DNA from: Acanthornis magna
Lineage: Eukaryota; Chordata; Aves; Passeriformes; Acanthizidae
Direction: 5' to 3'
Length of the DNA: 64,000 nucleotides
Assembly (NCBI GenBank): GCA_036785705.1
Contig: JAWUZG010000970.1
Span: 3,568,501 to 3,632,500, forward strand
The notes below the pieces were generated by a model that was not told the DNA's origin, did no database searches, and saw nothing but the letters and a program-made list of their open reading frames with translations. The position numbers were made by a program, and so were the translations under genes. Shown piece by piece: positions 25,601-37,714 of this stretch (its first letter is position 1; every line of letters begins with the position of its first letter).

Positions 25601-27231
25601 AAGGATTTTTCAGCTCTTAAAACAAAGAGTGGAAATTAGTCATCATGCAAATAGGGTCTAGCTGTGTTGTTTTTCAAGTCTTAGGTTGCTGGAATAACTG
25701 AATCCTTTCAATTCTCAGAAATGTGGTAATAATTAGGCTGGAAAGAGGGAAGAGATGAACAGGGAGTGAAAAAAAAAAGAGTCAAAACAAAGACTAAGGA
25801 GACTAACAAAACTGAGCAAAAGGAGAAATAATAGACACATTTTCAATCGGAACCTAATGAAACTGGCAGTAGTGGTAGAACAAAGATGTTATTGTTATTC
25901 CTATACTCCGAACATGTGACGACAAACTCATGAAACAACAGTTCTGGATTAGGTCCAAAGTGCCATCAGCACTTGAAAGAAAAGGAACTTTTCTTGAAAA
26001 AAAAGGCAAGGTATGTATTGTATCAGTATATTATGCCAAAACTCAAAATCATTCCACAATGAAATATGTGACACAAAAAAAAGTGTTATCATGACTACAC
26101 AGAAAGACTGAAGTGTTGCATTATGTGATATTGTAATATTTACAACGACGATAACATTATTGCAGATGTACTATGATGTAAACACAGCATACAGCCGTAC
26201 AATCAAGAGATGATGCACAGATTTGGAGTGCATGGTGTGGGAAGGGATTGAGTGAGGTCCAAGTACTAGTTATGAGCTGCAGGCACAGATATGCAAAGCA
26301 CAGCCAGGTGTTTATTCTACTGAGTATTTTTGTGATGATAGGAAGGGTTCGAATTTATACTGTTTGAATACTGTGTTCTATATCTCTGTAAAGTTGAGTT
26401 GCCTACTTCTTAGAAAATTAAATCGTGCAAGAGACTGTATGGTGACCATTCCTGCTTTAAGAAAATATCATAAAATAAACAGCTAAATTAATTAAAGGAT
26501 TTTCAAGGATTTCATGATCTGTGAACAATATAATTCAGTTCATCCAGGGAAGAAGATATATCCAGTCCTGATGGACAAGAATATATATTTCCAGACTAAC
26601 AGAGGGTGAAACTAAGCCTAAAGTCTGTTAATTTTGTATTTAACATCATCTTTTAGATGAGGTGCTTCTCACACTTCTACTTACATTTTACTTGCTGGAT
26701 TCTGAAGAGAGCAATTCTCTTTTGGCAAAGGGCAGTTTGGCAGTTCTACTTTTGAAGAAAAAAGAAAATAGTGGTAGTGTAAAATGCTATTTAAGAAATG
26801 CTCAGCAGCTGAAAGTGACACAAAGCAGAGGCCAGAGCAGTGGTAGAAAAGACTTGATAATACAAACTCAATAGTTTCTACTTCTCTTTGTTCCTGCTTT
26901 TTTCTTCCTGGCCATCTTTTAAAAATCCAAACTTGAAGATTAAAACATTCCAACATTGCAAAACCAACATGGAAAAAAATTCATTGGCATATCCAGATTA
27001 TAGCTGTAAAGCATGCACAGAGTACCAGGCTGAAAAACACACCACAAGATAACACACTGCTCAGGTCATCTACTTTTTACATATTTCAAGTTTGATTTTC
27101 CAATGGCACAAATGTGACAAGGCAGTGGTTAAGGCATTTACCCTCATGGCTCTTCTGTGATCAAATCAGTCCTAAGGCCTATCATGGAAATATCTGGAAT
27201 CACTCTAGTGTCTCACTGAATTTTAAAGGTT
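22611..27231. other. Long unannotated gene-free stretch
   Basis: About 4.6 kb with no recognised gene or repeat. A moderately GC-rich patch at about 23780-24120 may be an old repeat, but I could not assign it. The frames are short and featureless. Confidence 0.45.
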
Positions 27232-27764
27232 AAAATCCTTTGAATATAGCAACAACAATTAAAAAAAGTCTGCATATGCTACTAATTAAAGAGATACTTT
27301 GTTCTCACCAGACTGTTCTTAACATCAATGGTCTTTCCTCAAACAAAACATATGAAACATCAGCTTCCGTGAACAAAGTTAGTATTTTCAACTGGACAGG
27401 AAGTGGTTTTACCAATCTACAGAAATGCAAACATTTCAATATTATTTCATTGAACATCAGAATGGAACCAAGGGTAAGCAAGAGAAGTCCTGGAACACGA
27501 AAGAAGAAAGAGTTAGAGTTCTTCGCTACAACTCCAAAAATACAACTTAAAAGCCCTGTTTTGCCTGGAAAATGTGTTTCTCAGTCCTAGGGTGACAGAT
27601 AACATAGAGTGATTGGTTACCACAGTTTCTATTTTCTCTTTGCTTTTTAAAAATGTATAAAAATAAAAATCCATTAATTTCTTCCCTGAAAAACTTCATA
27701 GATAAGAATGTGAATAAAACTGGCATTTTCCTTATGTAAAAAAAAAAAAAAAAAAAAAAAAAAA
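27232..27764 (+). pseudogene. Possible processed retrocopy with poly(A) tail
   Basis: A frame open from after the stop at 27231 to the TAG at 27588-27590 encodes about 117 residues. It ends in a basic C-terminus (PRVSKRSPGTRKKKELEF, then KIQLKSPVLPGKCVSQS). About 120 bp later comes AATAAA at 27713-27718, then 19 bp, then 27 consecutive A at 27738-27764. Stop codon, short 3' UTR, poly(A) signal at the canonical distance and a genomic A tail together are what a reverse-transcribed mRNA leaves. I do not recognise the protein. No target duplication or spliced parent was identified. Processed retrocopies are scarce in birds because CR1 does not use poly(A), so an A-microsatellite beside a chance signal is a serious alternative. 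Confidence 0.3.
27738..27764. repeat. A27 homopolymer run
   Basis: Twenty-seven uninterrupted A, the longest homopolymer I noticed in the window. Confidence 0.95.
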
Positions 27765-28566
27765 GAGAGTCTATTGAACATATTGAGGTTACCTACAGAA
27801 ATCACATCCAGCTCCATACCTAATGGCCATGTCAGAGATGTACAGTTATTGTTCCCTGTAGCTTTTCTTCATGGAGAATGAGGACTTTAAAAAATCAACA
27901 CAATAAAATGCTCTCTAATGTAAAAGAAATGCTCATATTTGCTGGCCATTGAAGCAGATAGAGCAAGAAATGCTACCTAAATTTATCTGCATGTTTCATT
28001 TTTAACAACTATTAAAATTACATTTAACTCCTATGAAATCATTCATTCCTAATTGTACAGGCCTAGTGTCTACTTGTGGGTAAAATTTTACAAAGCTTAG
28101 CATAAAAAGGTCTGTCTCTTGTGGCAGGTTCTGAAACATTATTCCCTTTCACATATTCAGTTTATTACACATTTGCTCATTTCAATTAGTACCATTGTCA
28201 AATATAGTATTGTTCAGCTTTATTTGAAATACAAAACTAAATCTATTGTCTAAAAAAGGCAGTTGGAGGAACTAAACATTTTAAGACACGCTTGCAGCAC
28301 TCTATTTAAGCAACTAATGCTTCTGCACAAGAGGGATTGAAGGCTGAAACCTTGCAACAGACAGAATTCTTTGGAAGTCCATTGTGATTCATCAATAAGA
28401 TGCCCCATTTAGAAAATGTTATGAAGACTCTGCTAAGAGGTCTACAGAAATCTATTATTTAGTAGGCACATGTATTACTAACCTCCCAAATGGCACTGCT
28501 TTATAGGCATATGTCTAACAACAATTAGTGAATATTTAGCTTGTTAAATCAATTTTTTTTTTTGGT
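27765..28566. other. Unannotated stretch
   Basis: No feature is recognised between the A-run and the next LTR. Confidence 0.5.
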
Positions 28567-28571
28567 CATAC

Positions 28572-29344
28572 TGTCTTGGTTTGAGACAATTTAAAGAGGA
28601 ATACTCTGGAATGAGTTTTCTCCCTTTATAGATTCAACCAATCCCTTTCAACCAGTAAGGAATAAATAGAAGTAAAAGAAATATGTTTAGTAACAAAAAG
28701 ATTGTCAAGACGCAAGAGAAAAATAAATAAATAAATAACTCCTGGATATCAAACTGCTAAAAATTCACACCCTCACCCCCAAAGGAACAGAGAGAGTCCT
28801 GAAATGCCAAAAATACCCTTCCCAAGATAACACAAGGCAGTGACAGCCTCAGGTTTGTGATACAAAGGGACAAGATGGTGTCAGATCTCTCTTGGGAAGG
28901 CAGGAGCCTCACAGAGCAGTTCCAGCAGCAGATGAATGCCCAACAACTCATCCGGAGTCATCCTCCTCTCCACAGCAAGGCACAGCAGGGCAGACAGGAC
29001 CAGGTAAAGCAGCTGAGATGGAGCCACTCAGTGTTGTCTCTTCTTGGCTGGGCACTCTGGACAGCAACCCAGACTGGAGTTGGGGCTGCTCCGCTACTGT
29101 TGACACGATGCCTCAACTGAGGACAGACACCTGTAGAATTCATCCCAAGGCACATCAAAACTGCTAACTGCAGTCTCTGTAAGCTGAAGAAAAAAACAAA
29201 AAAACAAAAGTGAACCTAAAAAATGAAGAGAAAACCTTTGCCTGAAGAATGACTAAGTAGCTTTCCAAGAAAATACCATGTGACAAAGACCTGGAAGCTG
29301 CCTTGGATCGCTGATTTTAAAAATGCCAATGATAGCACCCCACA
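28572..29344 (-). mobile_element. ERVL-like LTR (~773 bp), minus strand
   Basis: The left end TGTCTTGGTTTGAGACAA is the reverse complement of the U5 terminus shared by the LTRs near 1.57, 20.5 and 63.46 kb. The right end GCACCCCACA would be the U3 start TGTGGGGTGC. Flanks CATAC (28567-28571) and CAAAC (29345-29349) agree at 4 of 5 bases, consistent with an aged 5 bp target duplication. An (AAAT)n run lies at about 28720-28737. No clear TATA or AATAAA survives. Open frames of about 90 codons at 28857-29167 are incidental. Solo LTR, no internal genes. Confidence 0.7.
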
Positions 29345-29349
29345 CAAAC

Positions 29350-30139
29350 ACAAGGTTCTCATTTGTAGGGTCTTAAACATACAATAACAGTTTTTGGGTG
29401 CAGGTAGATATGGAATACCATGGCATTATGAATCACCCCAGGACATATGTATTGAATTAGGAAATAAAGATAAAACAAATTATGAGAAATAACTATGGCC
29501 CTAAGTGATTATTTTTGGATCATTTTTTCCTTCAGTTTTTCAAATTCCAATTACTTCTTACATCTCCTCATATACTTTTGCTTGAGCTGAAATCCTAACT
29601 ATTGAATTTGAAACTAAACACTAATTGAAGAGAAAGAAGATAAATGCTTGTTATTTATGTTGAGAAAGAAACTAATGAAACAGAAATATCTTCCCTAGAA
29701 ACATCAGAAGATGTTAACAAATGGTCATAAAACTGCAAGTGTTAGAATTAACATCTGTTACCTTTGGTACAAAGACTTCCTATATTCACACCAAAAATGT
29801 TAGTCTAAAAGGGGGTTTTTTTACCAATTATGAAAATCTGTAAGGTAATTTCCCTTTACTGAGAGCATATTTTCCCCCTCAAACAGCAAATCCAGTACCA
29901 TATATTGCTCTTCTATTCTGTATATTTCTTTCTTCTTAGATTTATTGTTAATACTCTTAGCAAAGATTTTAAAAGAAAATAAATTGATGACTGGAATAGG
30001 AAACAAGCAAGCAAGGGGAACTTCTTCTGGAGCTAAGTCATGAAAAGAATGCATATGGCCAGTGGGAGTAATGTCAGGTGATGAGTACATGTTTATACAA
30101 TGTAGCAAGTTTCTGATAATTTCCACTTGGATTTTGGGG
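29350..30139. other. Unannotated stretch
   Basis: Nothing is recognised. A minus-strand frame of 110 codons (29821-30153) has no family resemblance. Confidence 0.45.
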
Positions 30140-31190
30140 TCTTCATTCTTCACCTCTTATGTCTCTTCCAGTCTAGGGTGTTGAGCAGTCTGAGGAGAGA
30201 GTTGTGTCAATAAAGACTGAGTAAATGAAGGCACAAAGTATCTCAGCCTTCTCCTCATCATTTGTCCCTATGTGTCCCCTGCATCCAATGAAGCATGGAG
30301 ATTCTCTTTAGCCTTTCTTTTGTTGCTGATGTATTTATAGAAGGCGGTTTTGGTTTTGTTTGGTTTTGGGTTTTTGTATGGCAGTAGCAAAATTAAGTTC
30401 TAACTGGACTTTGGTCCTTTTCATTTTCTCACTGCAGAATACCATGACATTCCTGTAGTCCTCCTGAGTTATCTACCTCTTCTTCCAAAGGTCATAAATT
30501 CTCCTTTTTATCCTGAGTTCCAGCCAAAGCTCTCTATTCAGCTGGGCGAGTCGTCTTCCCCATCTCATATTTTTGGCACATGGACATTGGCTTCTCCTGT
30601 GTCTTTTAGAATTCCTTCTTGAAGCATGTCCTGCCTTCCTGGATTCCTTTATAATTCCTGTTTTGAAACATGCCCTACCTTACTGGACTCCTTTGCCCTT
30701 CAGGACTGCCTCCCAAGGGAAACTCTCAACCATTGTCCTAAACAGGCCAAAGTCTGCCCTCAGAAAGTCTAAGGTGGCCATTTTGCCAATCCTCCTCCTT
30801 GCTTTTCTGACAATTGAAAACACTATCATTTCATGATCACTGTGCCCAAGAAAGTCTCCGACAATCACAACACGCACAAGTCCTACTTAGTTCATGTACA
30901 GCAGGTCCAGTAGGGCATGTTCCCTGGTTGGCTTGCTCACCAGTTGTGTCAGGAAGTTCTCTTGCACACACTCCAAGAACCTTCTAGACTTTACTCTCTG
31001 CTGTATTTCACTTCCTTCAGACATTTGGTAAGTTGAGGTCCCCCACAAGAACAAGGGCCAGTGATCATGAGATTTCACCGAGGTGGTAATAGAATATTTT
31101 ATCTCCCTCTTCATCCTGGCTGACTGGTCTACAACAGAAAGCAACCAATTTCCTCCTTGGGTTATCTTAGCATTGTTGAGAGCTAGTTGA
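30140..31190 (-). mobile_element. CR1 LINE fragment (endonuclease C-terminus and linker)
   Basis: The minus strand carries a piece of CR1 ORF2 in several frames. At 30887-31144 are RRFLECVQENFLTQLVSKPT and ALLDLLYMN. At 30680-30877 are IVGDFLGHSDHEMIVFSIVR and DFLRADFGLFRTMVESFPWE. Further left the linker leading to the polymerase is recognisable, including a stretch matching the usual KCFYKYIN block near 30330 and the motif before the reverse transcriptase at about 30220-30290. Both the 5' endonuclease part and the reverse transcriptase with 3' UTR are absent, so this is an internal fragment. A GGTTTTG-rich run at about 30347-30377 interrupts it. Confidence 0.85.
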
Positions 31191-31294
31191 ATTTAGAGTG
31201 CTTGAAAAATCCATTACATGCATTGATGAATGCATATATAAATTATTTTTGTGAAAACAAGGATTTTACTGGCATAGAAAGAATACACAGTCAT

Positions 31295-31299
31295 TCCAC
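31295..31299. repeat. Target-site duplication TCCAC (left)
   Basis: Exact partner at 31841-31845. Confidence 0.88.
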
Positions 31300-31840
31300 T
31301 GTGTCAGTGACTGAAGATGTGTCTAAGGCCCTGCCATATTTGGTCTGCTGTTGTGCACGTTGACAAGATACTGTAAAAAAAGATCTTATTGTTAGTTGGT
31401 AGGATTTTAACCTTTAGGAATGTAACTGTGTATCAGTCACCTGGTGGGATTCATCCTTCAAGAGGGGAACAATACACAATAAGCCATTGTTGGCATGGAG
31501 GTGTTATCATGGGCCATTATAACCTCAGTTCACGCGCTGGCCCCGCATGAGATGATGTTGAAACTGACCACTCCTGAAGAGGAAATATAAGGTGTGGTCT
31601 TGGGGTGGAGGGGATGGATGCCATGATACACACCATTTTCATCCTGGGGATGCCCTGAAGGTTCACTGCCTTCCTACCCCTCCAGCCATGTTCCATCTCC
31701 TTCTCCTGCTCAATAGCTTCTTCAAAATCCATGAGTCAGTATGTATTTATTGCTAATGTAACTAATAAAATTAATTAGCTTTGCAATTCTGAGTGTGTTG
31801 TGAGTTTTTTGAGCATGGGCATCCTCACGAACCCATTACA
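31300..31840 (+). mobile_element. Solo LTR (541 bp), family shared with 43.3 kb
   Basis: This is a complete LTR starting TGTGTCAGTGACTGAAGATG and ending ACGAACCCATTACA. It is flanked by the 5 bp duplication TCCAC (31295-31299 and 31841-31845). TATAA lies at 31586-31590 and AATAAA at 31764-31769, giving + orientation. A near-identical relative in the same orientation begins at 43293 with a different target duplication, so the two inserted separately. The 5 bp duplication fits ERVL. No gag, pol or env remains. A minus-strand frame of 71 codons inside it is incidental. Confidence 0.9.
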
Positions 31841-31845
31841 TCCAC
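31841..31845. repeat. Target-site duplication TCCAC (right)
   Basis: Exact partner at 31295-31299. Confidence 0.88.
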
Positions 31846-34410
31846 ACCTCACTGCTCTGAAAAAATCCTGTTTATATAAATTCACACAGGTAAGTGGTCC
31901 ATCATAACGAACCATAAAAATTAAGGCTCACATACATTCTTATCTGTTATGGATTCTGCTATAACTGAAAAGAAACCCAAAAGATGTCTGCTTTCAAATA
32001 GAAATATCTAACATCAAAGTGAAATAACATCAAAGTAAAATATAAGAATAGTTTCTCTGTGATGCAATTTCTCTATGAACATTTCTCTACGATTGGATAA
32101 TTTGAAAGGAAGCTGAGATCTGTCAAATAGAAGACAAATATTAGTAATTACAAACATGACAAGCTGATTACTTCCTCTGAGACAAAAGTAATTCTGTTGT
32201 TGTAGGAACTAGTATGGGGCAGATTTGTATGGTTCTCTTATCAAGAAGAGACTCTGAATCAGTATCTATTAAAAAGACATTCCTTCAACTCATTTTGTTA
32301 TCACACAAAACCTTGAAGAATACTGTAGGTTTGAATGTGTATTTTCCCATTCTGGTGTAAACTCTGTACTAAAATCATTACATCCATTTATCAACTGCAT
32401 AATCAAGGAAGATAAAAATCAGATTAACTGAATTTTGTGGATCTCATGGGAAAAGGTACAAATCCTCAGATGCACAGACAAAAAGGTGAAGACAACTAGA
32501 ATAACTGTATCCATTTACCACGCTCACTTTGTCAGCAACAGACTTCTATTCCTGTAGTTGAGAAGAAACACAATACATATGCCATTCACAAGCTACCTCT
32601 GTAGGCATGATCCATGCCAATAAACATTAACATTGCTGAGATCTTCTTCAGGTTTCTGTTCTATATGTGGTCTACCTTACAGAGTCGTGTACTTTTTTCT
32701 CTGAGTGTATTAAGCAATTTTAAGGCTCTTACAGAAATTCAAGTTCCTGAAGATCTGAACTGTCTTGGTGATATTGGTAATATCACCATAGCAGCACTGC
32801 AGGACTTCACTTTCAAGAGTGTAGCAGACCCTTTCACAGTGTGGCATCTACTGCTTCACAGTGCACATTCATACCAATGCTGATCTGGATAATTATATAA
32901 TTGAGGAGTTAGCGCACATGGTTTCACTTTATATCAACCTTTCCTGTGCTTGCTGTTTGGCTTTTGGCAAGACCATAAAAGATATGACTCAACCACTTGT
33001 CAGCACAATTTTTATGAGCTAAGAATAATTAAGTAGGAAGCAAGCTGGTCTCTAAAGTAAAACCTTAATCAATTACTAATTTTTGAAGCATTGTGTTTGA
33101 AGTGGAGTTAGCAAGAGACAGTACCATAAGTTTCCCAATGATTAGCAAGCATGTCTGGAAATATTCAAGGATGTGTGCAATCAGCTATACATACGAATAA
33201 TTAAAACAAGTTTGCCTTGCTTCACTAGTGACTAAACTTTTCAACATCTTACTACAAAAATGATTATTTCTTTTTCATTCTTAATTTAAGATCATTGTAG
33301 GTTTACCATAAAATGCCCAAAAGCCAGCACTAAAAAGCAATATTCCTCTGGACTTGCTGCCCCATTAACACAACAAAAATCTGACTTGTCCTTTGTGGTC
33401 CTTCCTTCATGGTTTTTAAGTCACCAAGTGACAGATATGCTTGGGATTGAGTACATGAATCCTGCTTAGGACATAGACTGTTTTCAGTATTTGAATAGAA
33501 AAGACACATTTACTTATCATGGAGAGGATTACAGACAGGTATCTACTACTTGTACATATCTGCAGTGAAGTACAGAAAACCTACTCTCATGTACTTCCAA
33601 TCTGTCATTACCTGGCTGACTTATTTGAGAAAACACTTTTCGGTTAGTGGAGGATCTTTACCTCAGAAAGACTGCATTAAAATTTGGGATGACATATGAA
33701 GATCTCTATCCTGCTTCCCAGAACAACTGTTTTTTTTACTCTGTATTCTCTTGTGCTTTGCCCACCTTAAGGCTGAACACCTTCAATATTAATATAACCT
33801 GCAAAAAGCCTTTCAATTTAATCACATAGGACTAGTCAGCAGAAAAATTCTTTCCTGGTAACATAATTCTGATACAGCTGTCATACGGCTTGTGGCAGGA
33901 CGCCCTTCCCCTTTTCCTCTTCCACATGGCTGATGTATATAGATAACCAAGATCAGGGCAAAAGCCCAGCAAGGGACTACCTCTTGGTGCCCAGGAGTCT
34001 GGAGCCTCCAAACCAGAATCCACATCCTGGTATGAAGAGCAGATGTGGAAAGAGATAAAAAAATCAGTATGTGTCTGAAAGACATACTTTTACACTGTAA
34101 AAGACACACAAATCACCACAGAGGTAGAAGCCGCTTACATACACTCTGGAAATGTGTAAAGGTTTTTCCTGGAGTCTGGATGCAGGCTCTGCTGGTTACT
34201 TTCCTGGGAATTGAGTGAAAGGATTCCAAGGTACACTTCACCACCAAATGGGTGTTGGTAAGGCACATTTGTTCCTAAGTTATATTATTTCATGCTAGTT
34301 GTAATAATAGGTACCTTCTTGCATGTTGAACTCTCTCTCCTAGTAGTTTCTTTTATTTTATTCCTGTGTAGTATGTAGTCTTGTCCCAAGTCTTATGTCT
34401 GTTATTTTCT
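31846..34410. other. Unannotated gene-free stretch
   Basis: No gene is recognised. A GC-richer patch at about 33880-34030 could be an old repeat but matches nothing I can name. Confidence 0.45.
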
Positions 34411-34433
34411 GTCTAATAATGTCATTATTAGAC
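34411..34433. repeat. Palindrome, 11 bp arms
   Basis: Arms GTCTAATAATG and CATTATTAGAC are perfect complements around one T. A further imperfect copy of ATTAGAC follows at about 34450-34456. Confidence 0.9.
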
Positions 34434-34719
34434 ATAATAATTTATGTAATATTAGACCTAATTGGTCATTACTAAAGAACTTGAGAATGAGACTGGGTTT
34501 TGGGGTGCTGGCCACCCTAATAAGAGCTGCCTGCTGCCAAAGGCCTGGGCAAAAGGCAGAGATTTATCTAAGATCCTGTCTCCATTTGTAACACAGCACC
34601 AGAAAGTTTTAGAGTTGGATGAATCTCAAACTCTTTTTTTGTGTAACTTGCACTAAACAGATCATGCCATGCTTTGTTTATATCTGGATAGAAGATACTT
34701 TCCAATGCTAATTAAGATG

Positions 34720-34727
34720 TTATTATT

Positions 34728-34760
<33 letters not shown>

Positions 34761-34790
34761 GTTGCTGTTGTTGTCGTTGTTATTGTTATT
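34720..34790. repeat. Compound (TTA)n/(TTG)n microsatellite
   Basis: About 70 bp of TTA units, with ATC interruptions, passing into TTG units. Confidence 0.93.
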
Positions 34791-36880
34791 AATTTCTTAC
34801 AGAGAGAAATGAAGTTCACAAAATCTTTGCCTATTCTTGGATCACTCCTGCTTCTTCCAATGTTTCTTTGGCACAAAAAACTTTTGGACGCTCAGAGAAA
34901 CCTTATTATATTTTCCAGCAATATTCTCTATTCCATTAATGTTCTCTATGATTCTATGTGAACCACTGTTTGATAGCCAAAAATTCTTCTTTCCACAGAG
35001 CATTTCCTTCCAACTAGCACATAACAAAATCTGGTTTATATTAGTTGTGTTTCAGTCCAGCTTCAGTATAAAGGAATCACATCTCTTTACTGTTCCTTCC
35101 TTTGCCTCATTTTTGCCATTTGCTTCAAGTCAGGATCTAACCAAAATGTGTTAGTGCTCCACTCTTAGTCATTTATTAGAAATGGTTTTCTTACCTGAAA
35201 ACAGCAACAGCTAATTCTACCACAGATTAATGATTATGTAAGGTCTCAAGTGCACGTTAAGTGTCTCAAAGTGTAATATCTTTACAAGAATAGATATATC
35301 AGCTAAAAAAATCTAATATGTGAAGATTTATACATTCCCTTTTCTAATATACTCCTGCCTACCAATATGACTCTAAATCTGATCTGTTCATTTTCTTGTT
35401 AAAACACTTTTTCATGAAGATGAATAGTAACATTCAATATGTTTCCGTGTAGCATGCATATCTAAAAATGTCATGTGTATGTACTTGCTGTAAGAAAGGA
35501 GAATGCTAGTATTCAACAGAAAACAAACAAATGTTTCCATGTTTTTGTTATGTGTAGTTTCAACTGATGAAAGTGCAGCAGTTTCACTAGGTGGAGAGCT
35601 CTGGTATTGTGCTGTTGGCTTTTGGTGTTTTTCTTTATTAGGATTAATTCACATTTTATTTAAATATGATAAATAGGATTGATGTATTTTCTTTTAAATA
35701 TTATAAATAGGATTTTTTTACCTCTCTTTTTTTTTTTTTGCATTATATTTTTAGTTTTTTTCTTAAATAACTGTCCTCCTCACATCTATTGTAGTTTTCT
35801 AGGACTGCATAGTTTTAGCTGGAATAGACAAACCAATTTAAATATATAAAAATTAAGGAATGTTGCATGAGGGGAAAAAACCCACTAAGCACTAGCCTAA
35901 ACAAGTCCTGCACTTCATGAACAAACATTTCTACCCACTTTCTTCTGCTATTTTGCTCTATAATATGGAATATATGCAACTAGTTCAGAGACAAGTTGAA
36001 GCAAAAGTATATTTGTGATTGTATTATCCATCACCTTTCAAGCAGAAAAGAAGGGCAAAGCTATTACTTTTACATCTCAAATTTATCTTGTGTGATAAAA
36101 TAAAATATCCTTTTAATCAATGAAATTTATTTCTGCTGGAGAAGTGTTTTGGAATCACATGGTGGTGAATGTGTTTAATCCCTTGTCTGCTTGCTCAGAT
36201 TTAATATGAAGCCTTCAGGCTGCCTGTCACTACTTATTCTGATTCATAAACCTCATTACAAATCAATAATTTTCATCATGCTACTAAAATATATCAAAAA
36301 GAAGGACATAATTTATTAAATACTTTAGGAAAGACGCAACTAATCCTGATACATGGATTTTCATTATGCAAAAATGTTACTCTGTTCATAATTGAAAGGT
36401 TACTTTATATTAAGAAAATATTTTATCCTCTTAACTTTTCCTCTCCAATCAACCTTACTGATGGGACCTAAAAAGTAAGGTGGTTATTTAAATACTTAAT
36501 ATAATTTAAAATTAATTGAATTTCACAATTTCCTAAATACTTGAGTTATAACACATTGTTACTTGGATCAGATACTTCATATTTTGTATTGTGAGAGTTT
36601 TGTGATATTTTACGGCACGATACAAAGAGAAATGATGAACTGAGAGTGCCACACTCACTTTCTTGCCAAATGCTGCAACATGGCTAGATAGGAAGTAAAT
36701 CCCTCCAAACATCAAGCACCTCTCTTTTTGTTTCTTTTGGCTACTTTGATTACTTCCTACTCCTATATACCTGCAATTCCTTTTCTGGACAAGAGCATTG
36801 AGGCAAAAATGAAAATATCTAATTGGTACTGAACTAAACTCTTGTTCCAGGCGTATATTCTGATACCTGAAACATCATTG
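34791..36880. other. Unannotated AT-rich stretch
   Basis: No gene is recognised. TTCTCTATGATTCTATG at about 34939-34957 resembles a CR1 tail but has no CR1 body before it. A T-run lies at about 35729-35740. Confidence 0.45.
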
Positions 36881-36980
36881 CTACTACTACTACTATTATT
36901 ATTATTATTACTGTTGTATTTGTTGTTGTATTGTTGTTATTACTATTATTATATTAATGATAATGCTAATGATAATAATA
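36881..36980. repeat. Compound trinucleotide microsatellite (CTA/TTA/TTG)
   Basis: Runs of CTA, ATT and GTT units, then degenerate GATAAT. An A/C-rich block continues to about 37125. Confidence 0.93.
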
Positions 36981-37125
36981 ACCAACCAAAAAAAAAGAGA
37001 GCCAAACACAACACAACACCAAAAAAACTCTGAAACAAAAATTAAAAAAAAAAGGACCACCACCCAAAAGAAACACACAAAAAAACAAAAACAAAACAAG
37101 CCAACAAAAACACAAAAAAACTCGC
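36981..37125. repeat. A/C-rich low-complexity block
   Basis: About 145 bp of A-runs broken by C or CAC. Lysine/threonine-rich frames on the + strand here are artefacts. Confidence 0.85.
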
Positions 37126-37714
37126 AACAAGTTCTTGCTTATAGTTGCTGAATGGAAAAATTGCTCTTACTTCTTTTTCTAACAGCATGCTGGGTGTTTA
37201 TAAGCAGAAGTAGGAAAAAGGTATAGGAGCAACAATCTTCATTTTAGCAAAAGCCAACTCAATATAAAGTGATTTGAAAAGTTGATGGTTTCCTAAGATT
37301 TGTTTCTGATTACTCTGTTCATAGAATATGCATAGCAAACAAGTATATAAACCACAGATTTAAACAGAAAGATATTAGACTTTTTTAATACCACCCTAAG
37401 CATTTCAATGTCCAAAAGCTTTTCCTGTTTGAAAATCTTGATAACACTTCCATAACTTAAGGGATAGAAATGTCAGGGAGTGAAAGGTACTTCAGTTCTG
37501 AGATAACATGGTCCAACAAGTATCTAAAACCTCCAGTTATGGAATATCATTCATTTAAATTTTATCTATTTCCGATCGCGATTACTTTCCTATTACCCTT
37601 TCATATGTTTCAATACCTAGGGGAGTTCAAGTGCACTCCAACTTCAATGTTCTAGCTTTCAGATTGTGAATTATTTTATTCTGTTATTTTTTAAAAGTAA
37701 AATATTTGTGCAAC
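37126..37714. other. Unannotated stretch
   Basis: No feature is recognised. Confidence 0.5.

Noticed and set aside
34939..34957. CR1 tail-like ATGATTCTATG
   Set aside because: There is no CR1 sequence on either side, so a match of this length is not enough.
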